DNA of 64,000 bases from Symbiodinium natans (lineage: Eukaryota > Sar > Dinophyceae > Suessiales > Symbiodiniaceae). The notes under the pieces are model-generated. The model was not told the origin of the DNA. It ran no database searches and was given only the letters and a program-made list of their open reading frames with translations. The position numbers were made by a program, and so were the translations under genes. This document shows, piece after piece, positions 12,101 through 21,100 of this stretch (within the stretch, counting starts at the first letter, position 1; the number at the start of each line of letters is the position of its first letter). The stretch is from NCBI GenBank assembly GCA_905221605.1, contig CAJNDS010002148.1, forward strand, positions 182,501-246,500. The letters run 5' to 3'.

Positions 12101-15100
12101 GGGCGTCTCGCCGCGCAGCGGCAGTAGATACGATGTGTGAATGGCGCCCCTACACACCCAGGGGGTGTGGGGGGGCGGCATGTCAGGCGAAGGCATTTGT
12201 TTTCGATGTAGTCCAACAATTTTCATTGGTGTTGGTTCCTTTCTCCCACCCGCTGTGAGCTTTCACAGGCCACCACCCAAACCACTGCCTTTTAGGGTTT
12301 AGGGCTTTCGCCCTCAATTCCCACCACCGTTGCCTCACACTTTCCGGGGCCGTGAGTGGCACGCTTCACTGCCCGTTCATAGAGCTTTTTGTGGATCGTA
12401 AATTTGATGCTCCGGCTTTGCTGCTTCGGGGCCAGCGGTGGGGCCAGGGGGGGTCAGGGGGGCCAGGAAACCCCAAAATTTGGGGGTGGCCAGGCGGGCC
12501 AGGAGGAAGACCAGAAAAACCTTTTTTGGCTGTTTTTGGCTCCGGAAGGGGTACCCCCCCATGGCAGACCGGGTGTGCCCAGCAAAAAAAAAATAGTGGC
12601 AAGGCGAGCCCTAAGGGCTCTCTATTCGACCACTCTCCAATGGCTCCACCATTGTCCATCCAGTAAAGGTGTCCGTCACTGCCGGGTTCTTCTGGGTCCC
12701 GGCACCCTTGTAAAGGGTGGGTACGGCCTAAGCAGGCCGGGTGGGAATTTAGGGTTTAGGGTTTAGGGTTTAGGGTTTATGGCTTAGGGCTTAGGGGTTA
12801 GGGTTTAGGGCTTAGGAGGATTTGGGGTGTAGGGTTTCGAGTTTAGGAGCTACACTGCAGGTTGCGTCCAACAACAACTCCAAAAACCACCAACCCAAAA
12901 AACCCTTTAAAAACCACCCTGAACCCTAAATCCCTCAACCCTAACCCTGAACCCCTGAATCCCTGAATCCCTCAACAAGCCCCAAGCCCCAAGCCGTAAG
13001 CCCTAAACCCTAATCCCTAAACCCAAAACCCCAAACCCTAAACCCCAAACCCTAAGCCCTAGGCCCTAAGCCTCGAGCCTACCAGGTGGTCCTGGCACTG
13101 ATCACGGCTACGCTGCCGGTCACGCTCTCGCCCGCGGCCTGGTCGGCACTTAGGGTTTAGGGTTTAGGGGTTAGGGGTTAGGGTTCAGGGTTTAGGGGTT
13201 TAGGGTTTTTATAGGGGTTTTGGGTTTAGGGGTAAGGGTTTAGGGTTTAGGGTTTTACAGTTTAGGGTTTAAGGTCAGGGTTGTTGCAAGTAGGTTTCTG
13301 TTTTATTGGCTTTAGGCATGTTTGGTGGTTTTAGGGTTACAGGGTGTTTGGGATTGCTTTTTGTTTTTATTCATTATCATGATTATTATTATTTCCATTA
13401 TTATTGTGTTTTTTTTTTGGGGTGGGGGCTTGATTTATGTTTTTTTTCGGGTTCCTGGGGTCGCTTGGGGATGTTGGGCTTGCTTTAGGGAGTTTTAGGG
13501 TTGTTAGTGTCTTAGGGCTGCTTTAGGGTTTTGATCTTAGGGTTTAGGGTTTTGGGGTTCTCGGGTTTTGGGGTTTAGGGAGGGGTTTGGGGTTGCTTTG
13601 GGGTTTAGGGTTGTTTTAGGGTTTAGGGTTTAATTAGGGGGGGTTGGGGTTTCTTTATTTCGGGTCTGGGGTTTTGGTGTTTTGGGTTTCTTTGGGTTTT
13701 AGGGTTGTTTCAGGGTTTTGGGGTTTTGGGGCTTGAGGGCTGTCTTAGGGTTTTGGGGGTTTAGGGTTGCATGAGGGTTTGGGGTTTTAGGGGGTTAGGG
13801 TGGTTGTAGGGTTTCGGCTTTTCAGGGTTGCTTAGGGTTTGGGGTTTAGGGTTGTTTTAGGGTTTGGGGATTTCAGGGTTTTAGCGGTTTGAGGTTCTAG
13901 GGTTTTGGGGTTTTAGAGTTTTGGTGTTTTAGGGGTTTAGGGTTTTAGGAGGATTTTTGGGGTTGTTTGGGGTCTCAGGGCTTTAGGGTTGTTTTAGGGT
14001 TTTGGGGTTTTAGGATTGTTTTAGGGTTTTGGGGCTTTGGGGAGGTTTAAGGGTTGTTTGAGGGTTTTGGGTTTTAGGGTTGCACTAGGGTTTTGGTGTT
14101 TTTTGGGTTCAGGGTTGCTTTAGGGTTTCGGGGTGTTACGGTTGTTGGGGTCCAGGGCTTAGGGCTTCAAGGTGTTAGGGTTCGGGTTTTAGGAATGTTG
14201 GCGCGGGGGGGGGGGGGGGGGGGGGGGGGTTGGATTCAGGGCTATGGTTTTAGGGTTGCTTGGGGTTTAGGCCTTGAAGTGTTTAGGAATGTTGGGGGGT
14301 TTAGGGTTTAGGTTTTTAGGTTTTTGGGTGCAGGGTTTAGGGTTTTAGGGTTGTTCTGGTTTTTGATGTTTTCAGGGTTCGGACTGACTTTTGTTTTTCT
14401 TTTTTGTTTGTTTTAGGGTTGTTTGGGGGTTTTACGGTTCTTTGGGGGTTGGGGTTTCGGTTTTGGGGTTTTCGGGTTGTTCGGGGTTTCTCTGGGTTTT
14501 AGGGTTGTTTTGGGTCTAGCGTCTTAGGGTTATGAGCTTTTAGGTTTTTTAGGACTGTTTGGGGGCTTTGGGGCTGTTTGGGGATTCAAGGCTGGTTTTA
14601 CGGTTCTAGAGGTTTGGGGGCTCTAGGGTTGCTTTGGGGCTGTTTGGGGGCTCTAGGGTTGTTTGGGTCAGGTTCAGATTCCTGCACGGAAGAAGCTGCC
14701 GGGTAGGGTTTAGGGTTTCGGGTTTAGGGTTTCGGGTTTAGGGTTTAGGGTTTCGGGTTTAGGGTTTAGGGTTTAGGGACCCCCCCCTCCCACCCCGGTG
14801 CGGCGTGTTATGGGAGTAAAGAGGTTAACACCTCCCCAAATCATCCAACACGCCGCCAGGGTCGGCGGACCTTAACCCCTCAAACACCTAAACCCTAAAC
14901 CCTAAAAACCCTAAACCCCAAACCCTAAAACCCCTAAACCCTAAAACCCCTAAACCCAAAACCCAAAACCCTAAACCCTAAACCCTAAACCCTAAACCCC
15001 GAAGGCACTGCAGATGGAAGCCGTGACTCTGGTGCTAATCGCGTCCCTGGTGGCGCACCTGTGCTACTGGCCCTACAAGGCCGCTTTGCTTGGACGTGGT

Positions 15101-16936
15101 TTAGGTTTAGGGTTTAGGGTTTAGGGTTTAGGGAAAGTTTAGGGTTGAGGGCTTGGGGTAAGCTACACCTATGTATGGTGTTTAGCGAGTTCAATACCCC
15201 GCATACCCTGCTAAGGGTGGGCGCACGCAGGGATTGAGAAATCGAGGCTTAAAGGGTTCGTATAGGGTTTCGAGTTTAATCGCTTCCCCCTTCTACTAAG
15301 ACCACCCTCATAATAAAAAACACTTTCCGGAAAAATACCCAAATCCAAAAAATCTCTTTAAAACCACTTTTGAATTAGGGCGGGGGGTCAGGCCTCCAAT
15401 AAAGGGTTTCGAGTTTTCGAGTTTAGGGTTGAGAGTGTAGGGTCTGAGGTTTGGTGTTTTACATTGTTCAGGGTCGATCGGCTAGAGGGGCTACCTCGGT
15501 GTTCCGCGTTCTTGCAGAGTTGGAGCAGATAGACCCTGAACCACGAACCCCTCAGCCTCCAAGAAAAAGTCAACATAACCCCAACCCATACCCCTGAACC
15601 TGTAAAAGGGGAACGGAGGGAAGGATTTTCCCATACCCCTTGATTTCCTGTAAGGGGGATGCCCAAGAAATATGTTGAGTAGTTCTTAGACAACCCTGCT
15701 GACCCTAAACCCTAAACCCTAAACCCTAAACCCTAAACCCTAAACCCCAAACCCCAAACCCCAAACCCTAAACCCTAAACCCTAAACCCGAATTATTGAG
15801 GGCGGTGATAGGGGAACCCATGAAGGACGACTCCTGGAACCGGGTGGAGATTGGCTTGCTCTTCGTTGGGCTCACCATCACCGGGCCCCCTGCCCTGCAC
15901 CCACTTGGAGGTTCATGGGTACTTCGTACCCAAATAGTAAGGGGGTTTAGCGTTAGGGTGTAGGGTTTATGTTTTAGGATAACTGTACTTGTAACCCACT
16001 TATAAGCCCCTTCAGTGCCGCAATAGGGTTATAAGTGCAGTTATAAGTACAGTCATAACTGGTTATTAAGCACCCTAAACCTCCAAGCAGAGACCATAGC
16101 GAAGCCGATTGCCCGGTTCGACTTCCTAGGCCCCCCCCAAACCCTGAAACCCTGAAACCCTGAAACCCCTAACCCTAAACCCTAAACCCTAAACCCTAAA
16201 CCCTACACCCTAAACCCTAAACCCAAGGCTCACCACCTGCCTCATCGCGAACGAGCACCACTGGGCCAAGTCCTCCGTCACGCAGCGCGCGCTGGTCTTC
16301 CTCATCTGTTCCGTGGCCGGCGACGCCCGGGCAGTTTAGGGTTTAGGGTTCAGGGGCTTAGGGTTTAGGGTTTAGGGTTCAGGGATTTAGGGTTTAGGGT
16401 TTACAGGGTTAGGGTTTGGGGTTTAAGGTTTAGGGTGTGTGTGTGTTCCTGGTGCTTAAAGGGAGCTCAGGGATGGATTGCGCCGCGTTTGGGGGTGCGT
16501 CGAAGAAGCCCGAAACCTCCGCTCCAGCACCGTAACATCTGGGGGGGGGGGCTAAGACCCTAAGACCCTAAGACCCGAAGACTCCAAGACGCTAAACCCT
16601 GCGACCCTAAGGCCCTAAACCCGAACCCTACAACCTAACAACCCCACAGCGCTCTGAAGCAGCCACACCGCAAGACCCCAAAAGGGTTTTTTTTATTGGG
16701 GTTTTCTACCTTATGCCACCCTTATAGCAAGGAGGCACAGAAGGGCTCTAATTTAGAGAACTACCCTAAAACCCTAAACCCTAAAACCTAAACCCTAAAC
16801 CCTAAACCCTAAAACCTATGCCCTACATCCTAAACCCTAGAGACTCCCCGGAGAGATCGACCTTTGGGCCCAGGGAATATGCGTCGTCATGATGGCCTCA
16901 TTCCTGGTGGCCTACATTGCTGAGCGACGCAAAAGG
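1429..16936 (+). CDS. large multi-pass membrane protein with Cys-rich N-terminal region (gene 1, exons listed separately)
   Basis: At least fifteen plus-strand islands read in one order as a Cys-rich extracellular region followed by about ten hydrophobic segments. The order fits the protist family with GCC2/GCC3 (ephrin-receptor-like) Cys-rich repeats followed by a multi-TM domain: Cys-rich pieces at 1.4-4.8 kb, TM at 5.0 kb, a LNQLMSF element at 5.3 kb, further TMs, a short polar segment, an AYRPGCEAWE/VERLVRKAAL pair, then four more TMs to 16.9 kb. Two junctions are exact: 4247/4386 (phase 1) and 11038/11926 (phase 0, GC donor). Start and stop codons were not identified. Function is inferred only as a surface receptor or channel-like membrane protein. 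The family assignment is from remembered pattern, not a search. Confidence 0.6.
2170..2305 (+). repeat. GAGAGGGAGGGG purine tract
   Basis: Almost pure polypurine run of GAGGGA/GAGGGG units followed by TGTATG and TATATA tracts to 2360. ORFs here encode only Arg/Gly/Glu (or Pro/Leu/Ser) repeats. Confidence 0.9.
3210..3780. repeat. tandem 20-bp repeat, unit GTGGGCAAGGCCCAAATATTC
   Basis: About two dozen copies of a roughly 20-bp unit, itself partly palindromic (GGGCAAGGCCC). Two inverted interruptions near 3320 and 3605 carry the reverse complement, and larger blocks are duplicated. The six overlapping ORFs on both strands are repeat translations, not genes. Confidence 0.95.
3951..4010 (+). repeat. 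family I fragment
   Basis: TTTCTTAATGTTATGGGAAC followed by GGGTGGGTGGGTATTTTTCG. Related fragments at 7495-7550, 42851-42902 and, inverted, 54745-54820. Confidence 0.6.
4187..4247 (+). CDS. gene 1 exon: Cys-rich repeat
   Basis: Reads TCCYVEACPGGYLNASSVA and ends in phase 1 at a GTGAGC donor. CPGGYLNASS is typical of ephrin-receptor-like Cys-rich repeats. Confidence 0.65.
4386..4458 (+). CDS. gene 1 exon: Cys-rich repeat
   Basis: Starts after CTCAG with the two bases that complete the phase-1 codon of the previous exon. Reads TCAQELVPMCEEGYGG. The 3' end is approximate. Confidence 0.6.
4759..4840 (+). CDS. gene 1 exon: Cys-rich repeat
   Basis: Acceptor AG lies inside a CCCTAAAG heptamer. 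Reads CTNCTMGYGRGDSNILQCVH and continues CSSSPRQ to a GC donor (CCAG|GCAGAT). Five cysteines in the exon. Confidence 0.65.
5026..5109 (+). CDS. gene 1 exon: first hydrophobic segment
   Basis: After CTTCAG, reads WYAGFFLAKNLALFTSAVV followed by SDAELKA: a probable transmembrane helix after the Cys-rich region. 3' border uncertain (a GTCAGC donor inside the island is an alternative). Confidence 0.55.
5269..5340 (+). CDS. gene 1 exon: LNQLMSF element
   Basis: After GCAAG, reads ASSTLLNQLMSFSAVAGITM. It matches the remembered pattern K-I-L-L-N-Y-L-Q that follows the first TM in GCC2/GCC3 multi-TM proteins. Borders approximate. A following short island (5513-5534, LFQLMLQ, then GTCGGG) may be another exon. 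Confidence 0.55.
5888..5994 (+). CDS. gene 1 exon: transmembrane segment
   Basis: Acceptor CCCAG, donor GTCAGG. One base then 35 codons including ECLLELFNVEKSL and VLMSLWPALLIAAGS. The ECLL piece fits the conserved Cys before a long TM in the family. Confidence 0.65.
6144..6252 (+). CDS. gene 1 exon: transmembrane segment
   Basis: After CCAAG, reads GWLAVVVGVNVFLPAFLAGF, then GKPLGCGE. Strongly hydrophobic helix followed by a Cys-containing loop. A CT-dinucleotide tract lies just upstream (6062-6112). The phase relation to the exon at 5888-5994 is unresolved. Confidence 0.65.
6709..6779 (+). CDS. gene 1 exon: polar loop
   Basis: CTCAG acceptor, GTCTCG donor. Reads RYLVAFRLRPESDPIAGEPR. The position between TMs and the RLRP motif fit the R-L-x-P-D-x-D-x-x-C-W loop of the family, though the Cys and Trp are not in this exon. 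Confidence 0.55.
7010..7430 (+). repeat. tandem repeat of about 63 bp, six or so copies
   Basis: Unit runs CATTGTTCAGCACGAATT - GGCAATTTGATCCATTTTGG - CCCCTCTGACC - CTTTTGACCCCC. Copies vary in length and some carry short internal duplications. Not a CRISPR array: there are no unique spacers. Confidence 0.9.
7495..7550 (+). repeat. family I fragment
   Basis: CTTCGTAATGTTATGGGATTC, then TTTGGGCGGGTGTTCTTTTTTCG. Confidence 0.6.
8366..8620 (+). CDS. unrecognised ORF, 84 codons
   Basis: Opens at ATG and closes at TAA; an inner ATG (MAQKTASVVL) is an alternative start. Basic, no signal peptide, no recognised domain. A second open frame (shift by two) takes over around 8590 and runs to 8892, suggesting one older coding sequence broken by a frameshift. 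Function unknown. Confidence 0.25.
   Translation: MARASSFDQPQSSSCTMAQKTASVVLLHRKSGTCTLLKLSKNQLKRARMSSNRAANSVVPAYSFESATQLFSRDILDSLKPSNF
8590..8892 (+). CDS. unrecognised ORF, possible frameshifted continuation
   Basis: Open from about 8590 and includes IEAIEFLRTSGLDPVVYEHL, then a Gly/Arg-rich stretch, ending at TGA 8890-8892. Globular, mixed-charge composition more protein-like than neighbouring ORFs. No family recognised. It may be a decayed gene together with 8366-8620. Confidence 0.25.
   Translation, partial: FGFIEAIEFLRTSGLDPVVYEHLRVRLGFKVSEHPILVIRPGTPMGTDILVRLHGREADQRAFVGNFSDERKTCSSPMRLGSEFISGRFACAKTRTARLL
9135..9390. repeat. palindromic tandem repeat CCAAAGCCCAAAATTGG
   Basis: First half carries TTCCAAAGCCCAAAAT units in one orientation, second half the reverse complement (ATTTTGGGCTTTGGGAGCCA), so the block can fold on itself. 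ORFs across it are repeat translations. Confidence 0.9.
9678..9737 (+). CDS. gene 1 candidate short exon before an inverted-repeat element
   Basis: After CCCCAG, reads GLRWDFLPPGPHMTSHV in one frame; a second frame is also nearly open. It ends at the edge of the element at 9738-9857. Frame not decidable. Confidence 0.35.
   Translation, partial: GLRWDFLPPGPHMTSHVSF
9738..9857. mobile_element. inverted-repeat element, family C copy 1
   Basis: Left end CTGCTGAGTGAGTACACTTT is partly inverted at the right end (AGTGTACACTT ... AACTCAGCAACTAAG). The loop is TTTAGGG-type repeat. A second copy is at 17457-17574. It sits exactly between two candidate gene 1 exons and would form most of that intron, like an introner. 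Confidence 0.6.
9858..9922 (+). CDS. gene 1 exon: transmembrane segment
   Basis: Begins immediately after the AACTAAG end of an inverted-repeat element, so the element supplies the acceptor. Reads LRIALVVLSIVALQLGWKLA up to a GTGCAG donor. Confidence 0.6.
10234..10385. mobile_element. inverted-repeat element, family A copy 1
   Basis: Begins CTTGGAGGTTCATGGTACTT and ends in its near-perfect reverse complement (AAGTACCATGAACCTTCAAG). Internal CTTATAAGTGGG/CCCACTTATAAG palindromes. Non-coding and MITE-like. Confidence 0.85.
10415..10472 (+). CDS. gene 1 candidate exon
   Basis: After CCCAG, one frame reads LAMSVGSWIFAADGPVQQ. Short island between CCCTAAA runs. Other frames and the minus strand are also partly open, so this is weak. 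Confidence 0.3.
10958..11038 (+). CDS. gene 1 exon: AYRPGCEAWE segment
   Basis: ACCAG acceptor. Twenty-seven codons in phase 0, including AHVAYLVQAYRPGCEAWE, ending before a GC donor (GAG|GCCCCC). Fits the Y-x-x-x-x-Y-W-E element before the R-K-L-L motif. Joins in phase to 11926. Confidence 0.65.
11209..11422. mobile_element. family A copy 2, with heptamer insertions
   Basis: Ends CTTGGAGGTTCATGGGTACT and AGTACCCTGAGCCTCCAAG. Two TTTAGGG blocks (about 11256-11280 and 11318-11340) interrupt the interior, each between CTTATAACC and CTAC motifs. Confidence 0.8.
11926..11972 (+). CDS. gene 1 exon: VERLVRKAAL segment
   Basis: TGCCAG acceptor, phase 0. Reads VERLVRKAALAPP, continuing the preceding WE to give the family's W-E-x-x-x-R-K-x-x-L pattern. 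A perfect TTTAGGG array starts directly after it. 3' border approximate. Confidence 0.6.
11966..12103 (+). repeat. perfect TTTAGGG array
   Basis: About nineteen uninterrupted TTTAGGG heptamers directly after a gene 1 exon, identical to the telomere repeat of plants and many dinoflagellates, here interstitial and intronic. Confidence 0.95.
12104..12720 (+). mobile_element. dispersed element H, longer copy
   Basis: The reverse complement of its two ends recurs at 25376-25757 (for example GTGTGTAGGGGCGCCATT-like and CAATGGCTCCACCATTGTCC motifs). This copy contains a GC-rich 12340-12590 section absent from the other. The 104-codon ORF at 12352-12666 spans both parts and is not recognisable. Confidence 0.65.
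13086..13148 (+). CDS. gene 1 exon: transmembrane segment
   Basis: TACCAG acceptor. Reads VVLALITATLPVTLSPAAW, then SA. CCCTAAA variants flank upstream and TTTAGGG downstream. Confidence 0.6.
13150..14690 (+). repeat. degenerate G/T-rich heptamer DNA
   Basis: Continuous variants of TTTAGGG (TTTTGGGG, TTGTTTTAGGG, TTTCGGG) with G runs, including a 24-G tract at 14206-14229. Runs on in one orientation for about 1.5 kb with no island of coding character. Confidence 0.9.
15004..15095 (+). CDS. gene 1 exon: transmembrane segment
   Basis: CCGAAG acceptor, donor GTGGTT. Reads ALQME then AVTLVLIASLVAHLCYWPYK. A TM helix ending in a Y-x-P-Y-K/R motif is a remembered hallmark of the C-terminal TM bundle in this family. 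Confidence 0.65.
15811..15903 (+). CDS. gene 1 exon: transmembrane segment
   Basis: GATAG acceptor. Reads MKDDSWNRVEIGLLFVGLTI and continues TGPPALH. The N-R-x-E element leading into a helix fits the family. A CTTGGAGG inverted-repeat element begins immediately at 15904. Confidence 0.65.
15904..16087. mobile_element. family A copy 3
   Basis: CTTGGAGGTTCATGGGTACT at the left and CACCCTAAACCTCCAAG at the right. Begins at the very edge of the gene 1 exon ending PPALH. Contains a short TTTAGG/GTTAGGGTGTAGGG block. Confidence 0.8.
16228..16334 (+). CDS. gene 1 exon: hydrophobic segment
   Basis: CCCAAG acceptor. Reads LTTCLIANEHHWAKSSVTQR followed by ALVFLICSVAGDARA. Flanked by CCCTAAA upstream and TTTAGGG downstream. 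Confidence 0.6.
16841..16936 (+). CDS. gene 1 exon: last recognised transmembrane segment
   Basis: Acceptor AG lies in a CCCTAG heptamer variant. Reads RLPGEIDLWAQ, then GICVVMMASFLVAYIAERR. The donor GT lies inside the following GGGTTTAGGG run. No exon after this could be tied to gene 1; a weak island at 17610-17700 is unassigned. Confidence 0.6.
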
Positions 16937-17456
16937 GTTTAGGGCTTAGGGCTTGTAGGGCGGTTTAGGGTTTAGGGTTCAGGGTTTAGGGTTTAGGGCT
17001 TCGGGAGGGTCTGGATGCTTTTAAGGTTTTAGGGTTAAGGGTTTAGGGCTCTCATGGGTCTCACCTCGGTGCTGGCAAAGCGCGAAGGTGCATCCAGACC
17101 AGCGCGCGATGTTCAAGAAAGCAGCGGTCCGAAAGACATAGAGAAGCCCAGGTCTACACATGATCAGAAAGTAGCGCTTAACCCTAAACCCGAAACCCTT
17201 GACTCAAACCCGAAACCCTAAACCCGAAACCCTCAATTTTTCCTGAGCCCTGAACCCGGACCCCCCCTAAAGCCCCCAAACCCCTCAAACTCCTAGCAGC
17301 GACTTGGGAAATGAAAGGAGCAGATATATTGGTTTGGGTTTGGGGTGAACATCAGCCCCACCCTAGACCCTATAAACCCTAAAACCTAAACCCTTAGCCC
17401 GAAAGCTCTAAACCCCCCCCCCCCCCCCCCAGCAAAAACATGGTAGGATCTCTTCA

Positions 17457-17574
17457 ACTCAGTGGCTGAGTGAGTCCCAAAAAGAGTACACTTTACACTT
17501 TTTGGGAAACTATAATCCCCTATTGAACTGAAAGTGCACGCCTTTTTGGGGGCTTATGAACTCAGCAACTAAGG
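17457..17574. mobile_element. family C copy 2
   Basis: Left CAGTGGCTGAGTGAG and right CTCAGCAACTAAG are inverted, with AAAGAGTACACTTTACACTT inside. Same termini as 9738-9857 but without the heptamer-filled loop. Confidence 0.6.
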
Positions 17575-18066
17575 AAATTAAATCCCAGAATGACAGGCCT
17601 GCATTTCAGCCCTCGGTTGTCGTGGTGGTAGGTGTCAACAGGAAGAAGGCGGACGCAACCAACAAAGTCGAAACCATGCAGCAGACAGCTACACCCTGAG
17701 CCCTACGCCCTAAACCCTAAACCCTGAACACCGAACCCTCTTCCGGCCGGACCCTGCGAGACGTTCTTTCTGTTTAGGCGCAGAGGTTTATGTGCCATGT
17801 GTCTTGGCTTTCGGAGCTAGACGCCTTTGCAATAGCCCATGACGTCAAGGGATTGAAGGGTTTAGGGTTTAGGCTCTAAGGTGTAACACAGCAGGTGCAA
17901 ACTGTGTCGCTATCGTCCTCGACCCACTGCAGGTTGTCCGAAGTTCGTTTTGCACAGCTTGCAGTTGCATGTATCGGGTGTCGGTTTACCCAATCCCTAA
18001 AGCGCAGAGGGTTTAGGGTTTAGGGTTTAGGGCTTAGGGTTTAGGGTGGGTTTAGGGTTTAGGGCC

Positions 18067-18183
18067 ATGGACGCCCCGCAACTCCTCCGGCTGCCGGTTG
18101 GGCCGCGGGCGCAGCCGCCTTCGAGGAGCCCCTCACCTGCGGCAGACGTACCCGCCATGAGCTTCGCCGAGGCTCTCTGGGGG
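18067..18183 (+). CDS. gene 2 first exon (N-terminus)
   Basis: ATG in frame with [20 protein letters not shown], then a Ser/Pro-rich stretch and MSFAEALWG. Low-complexity cytosolic N-terminus. A GTTTCG donor follows. The start is chosen because the frame is preceded by heptamers only. Confidence 0.5.
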
Positions 18184-21100
18184 TTTCGAGGGTTTTCGGG
18201 TTTAGGGTTTAGGGTTTAGGGTTTAGGGTTTCTGTGTAGGGTTTAGGTTGGGGTTTAGGGTTTGGGGTGTTAGGGAGCTTAAAGTGTTTCCTAGACCCTC
18301 AAAGACTCTCAACCCCTGAACCACCCCAATCCCTCAAGCTTAAACCCCTACAAGCCCCAAACCCTAAACCCCTCCAGCCCCATCGCTCCCCTTTCCATTA
18401 GGTGCATGCCCTGCTCGCGGAATGCCACGACGCGGAGATAGCAGCAGCTTGGTAGCCCTTTCGGTGCCCGGGTTTCTCGAAGAACACCAAAAGGGCTCTC
18501 CTACCCCCTGAACCCTAAACCCTAAACCCGAAAAAGCCAAACGCCGAACCCCAAAACCCTCAACCCTAAACCCTCTAAACCCAAAACCCTATAAACCCGA
18601 ACCCCATAAACCCTAAACTCTCCCCAACACCCTAACACCCTAATCCCAGCCCCCTCACCCCCTAAAACCATGGCTGCTGGGCTGGCGAGGCACTGAAGAG
18701 GCAGGTGTCTACGGGAACGCCGAGCCAGACCCAAGTCTCCGTCATGCAGTTGACCCTTTCCAAGGACCGGGCGTTCAGGGTTTGGGAGGGGTTTTGGGTA
18801 TTTACGGTCCTTTTTTTGGATGTGGGGTTCTGTTGTCGGGTTAGGGTTCGGGGGGGGGGGGTTGGGGATTTTGGGTTTTTGGGATGTAGGGGTTGTAGGG
18901 TTTAGGGGGCGCATTTGGGAAATTTAGGGGGTTAGGGGGGGCGTTGGGATTTCGGGGGGCTCGACTTCGCTTACAGGGTGGGTGCCAACTAGCCCGTAAT
19001 GAAGCAACCCTAAACCCAAACCCCAAACCCCAAACCCTAAACCCTAAACCCCAAACCCCAAACCCCAAACCCCAAACCCCAAACCCTAAACCCTAAACCC
19101 TAAACCCCCCAAGCCCCTGAGCTCCGCATCTCTTTCTCAGGATCGGGAGCGGGGCTCGACGCAGATGGCCTGGAACCCGCGTGAGGAGGATGCGAAGCTG
19201 GCGCGGGCCAATGGGCACAAGCTGCAGCAGCCCCCCGGTTCGACCTCAAAAAAGCCCCGAAAAATCTCCGCGTAAACCGCAAAGGCCCTAAACCCCACAG
19301 GCCCTAAACCCCAAAGACCCCAAAGGCCCTAAACCCTAAACCCTAAACCTTACACCCTAAACCTAAACCCTAAACCCTAAACCCTAAACCCTAAACCCTA
19401 AGCCCACAGTGATCTTGGAGATGGAGTCTTCTACAATCCTATGGGGTGTTGGAGGGAGATGCCACCGTTGTAAACCCTAAACCCTAAACCCTAAACCCCT
19501 AAAACCCTAATCAGGCCATACAGATACTCGGCCCAGACCCTTGGGGAAGATCCAAAAAGTAGATCCCCTCAAGGGTTCCTAAGAATGACCCAGTAGTAGT
19601 GTAGGGTACTATTTGGGCCTTCGACTTTTTGGATCCTCCCAGAGGTCTGGGGGGCTAGGGTATTCAGATAGGACATGAGAAACGGGGACTTTTTGTCTAG
19701 TTCTGGAGGAGGACCTCTTTGCTTGGGAGCAGGGCTCTCGATTGTGGATAGAATAGCTGCGAGTAGTGTGAGTGGAGTGCTTTGGAGATTGAGGAGGAGG
19801 AGGAGGAGGAGGAGGAGGAGGAGGAGGAGGAGGAGGAGGAGGAGGAGGAGGAGGAGGAGGAGGAGGAGGAGGAGGTTGTTGGGGCCCCGTTGGTGTGGCG
19901 AGTGCCAGGGCGTCTTCCTGAATGTTGACCATATTACGGTTTCACCCCCCTCCCTGGATGACGGACGGCTGTCACGCTGCTGAAAGGAGACAACTCCAGC
20001 AAAAAGCCCTAAACCTTAAACCCTAAACCCGAAACCCTAAACCCTAAGCCCTAAGCCTCCTGTTGCAAACCCCTCTGAGGCTGCTTCAGCCTGCCACCTC
20101 TGGCCCGGAGAGCGCCTTCCTCGACGCTCAAGAGCAGAAGTTCAGGGTTAGGGTTTAGGGTTTAGGGTTTAGGGTTTAGGGTTTAGGGTTTAGGGTTTAG
20201 GGTTTAGGGTTTAGGGTTTAGGGTTACGCCGGCCTCAGTCCGTGCTGAAAAAGGGTTTAGGGTTACTATTAACCCCGCCTTACCCCCTAATATTAGATGC
20301 CCCCCCCCCCATTAGAGTTATCTTATAGTATATGGGGGGTATTTAATATTAGGGGGTAGGGGGGTTTGATATTCGGGGAAGAGAGTACTTACTGTTGGTT
20401 AGTAGGGAATGGGGGAATTATATAGGGTACCCCATTCCTTCATTCCCTACTAAGCAACAGTAAGTTTATTGGGGGTTGAGGGTTTAGGGTTTAAGGCTGA
20501 GGGTGCTTTAAGGGTTGAGCCATTGAGGGCGGACGAACCCCAAAACAGTGCACAGAAGGAACGCACCTTGGCATGTTCTCTTCTAACAACAGTCCTTAAT
20601 AGGGATAGTAGTACCTCCTACTAGAATCCCGATTAAGGACCTTTAGTATAACTTGGAGGTTCATGGTACTTAGTAACCAATTATAACTGTACTTATAGCT
20701 GTACTTATAGCCATATTAGGGCATTTAGGGGGCTTATAAGTGGGTTATAAGCACAGTTATGATTAGTTACTAAGTACCATGAACCTCCAAGAAGTAAACC
20801 CATATAAGCCACGGGAAGAGCCTCACTCTAAGAAATGTTCTGGAATGCATCTGCTTTGTCGGGCACCTAAAAACGCCTTGCCATCCTAAGCCCTCCTAAA
20901 CCCTAAACCCTAAACCCTAAACCCTAAACCCTAAACCCTAAACCCTAAACCCTAAACCCTAAACCCTAAACCCTAAGCCCTAAACCCTAAACCCTAAACC
21001 CTAAAAGGACATTTCCTGCATCTTCGCCGAGACCAGCGAGGGCGACATCAACTTCGAGCCTTGGTTCTTGAGGGTTAAGGGTTTAGGGTTTAGGGACTTG

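Noticed and set aside
4187-16936. Telomere proximity: window as a chromosome end
   Set aside because: Heptamers occur in both orientations around exons of several genes across all 64 kb; this is interstitial, not a terminal array.
19609-19983. Poly-Pro or poly-Arg ORFs
   Set aside because: Produced by the GGA microsatellite.
21008-21073. GDINFEPW as a second nucleotide-binding-fold start
   Set aside because: It resembles GDTIFEPW at 46860 but sits N-terminal to S1 in phase with N-terminal exons, and no other beta-roll strands lie near it.
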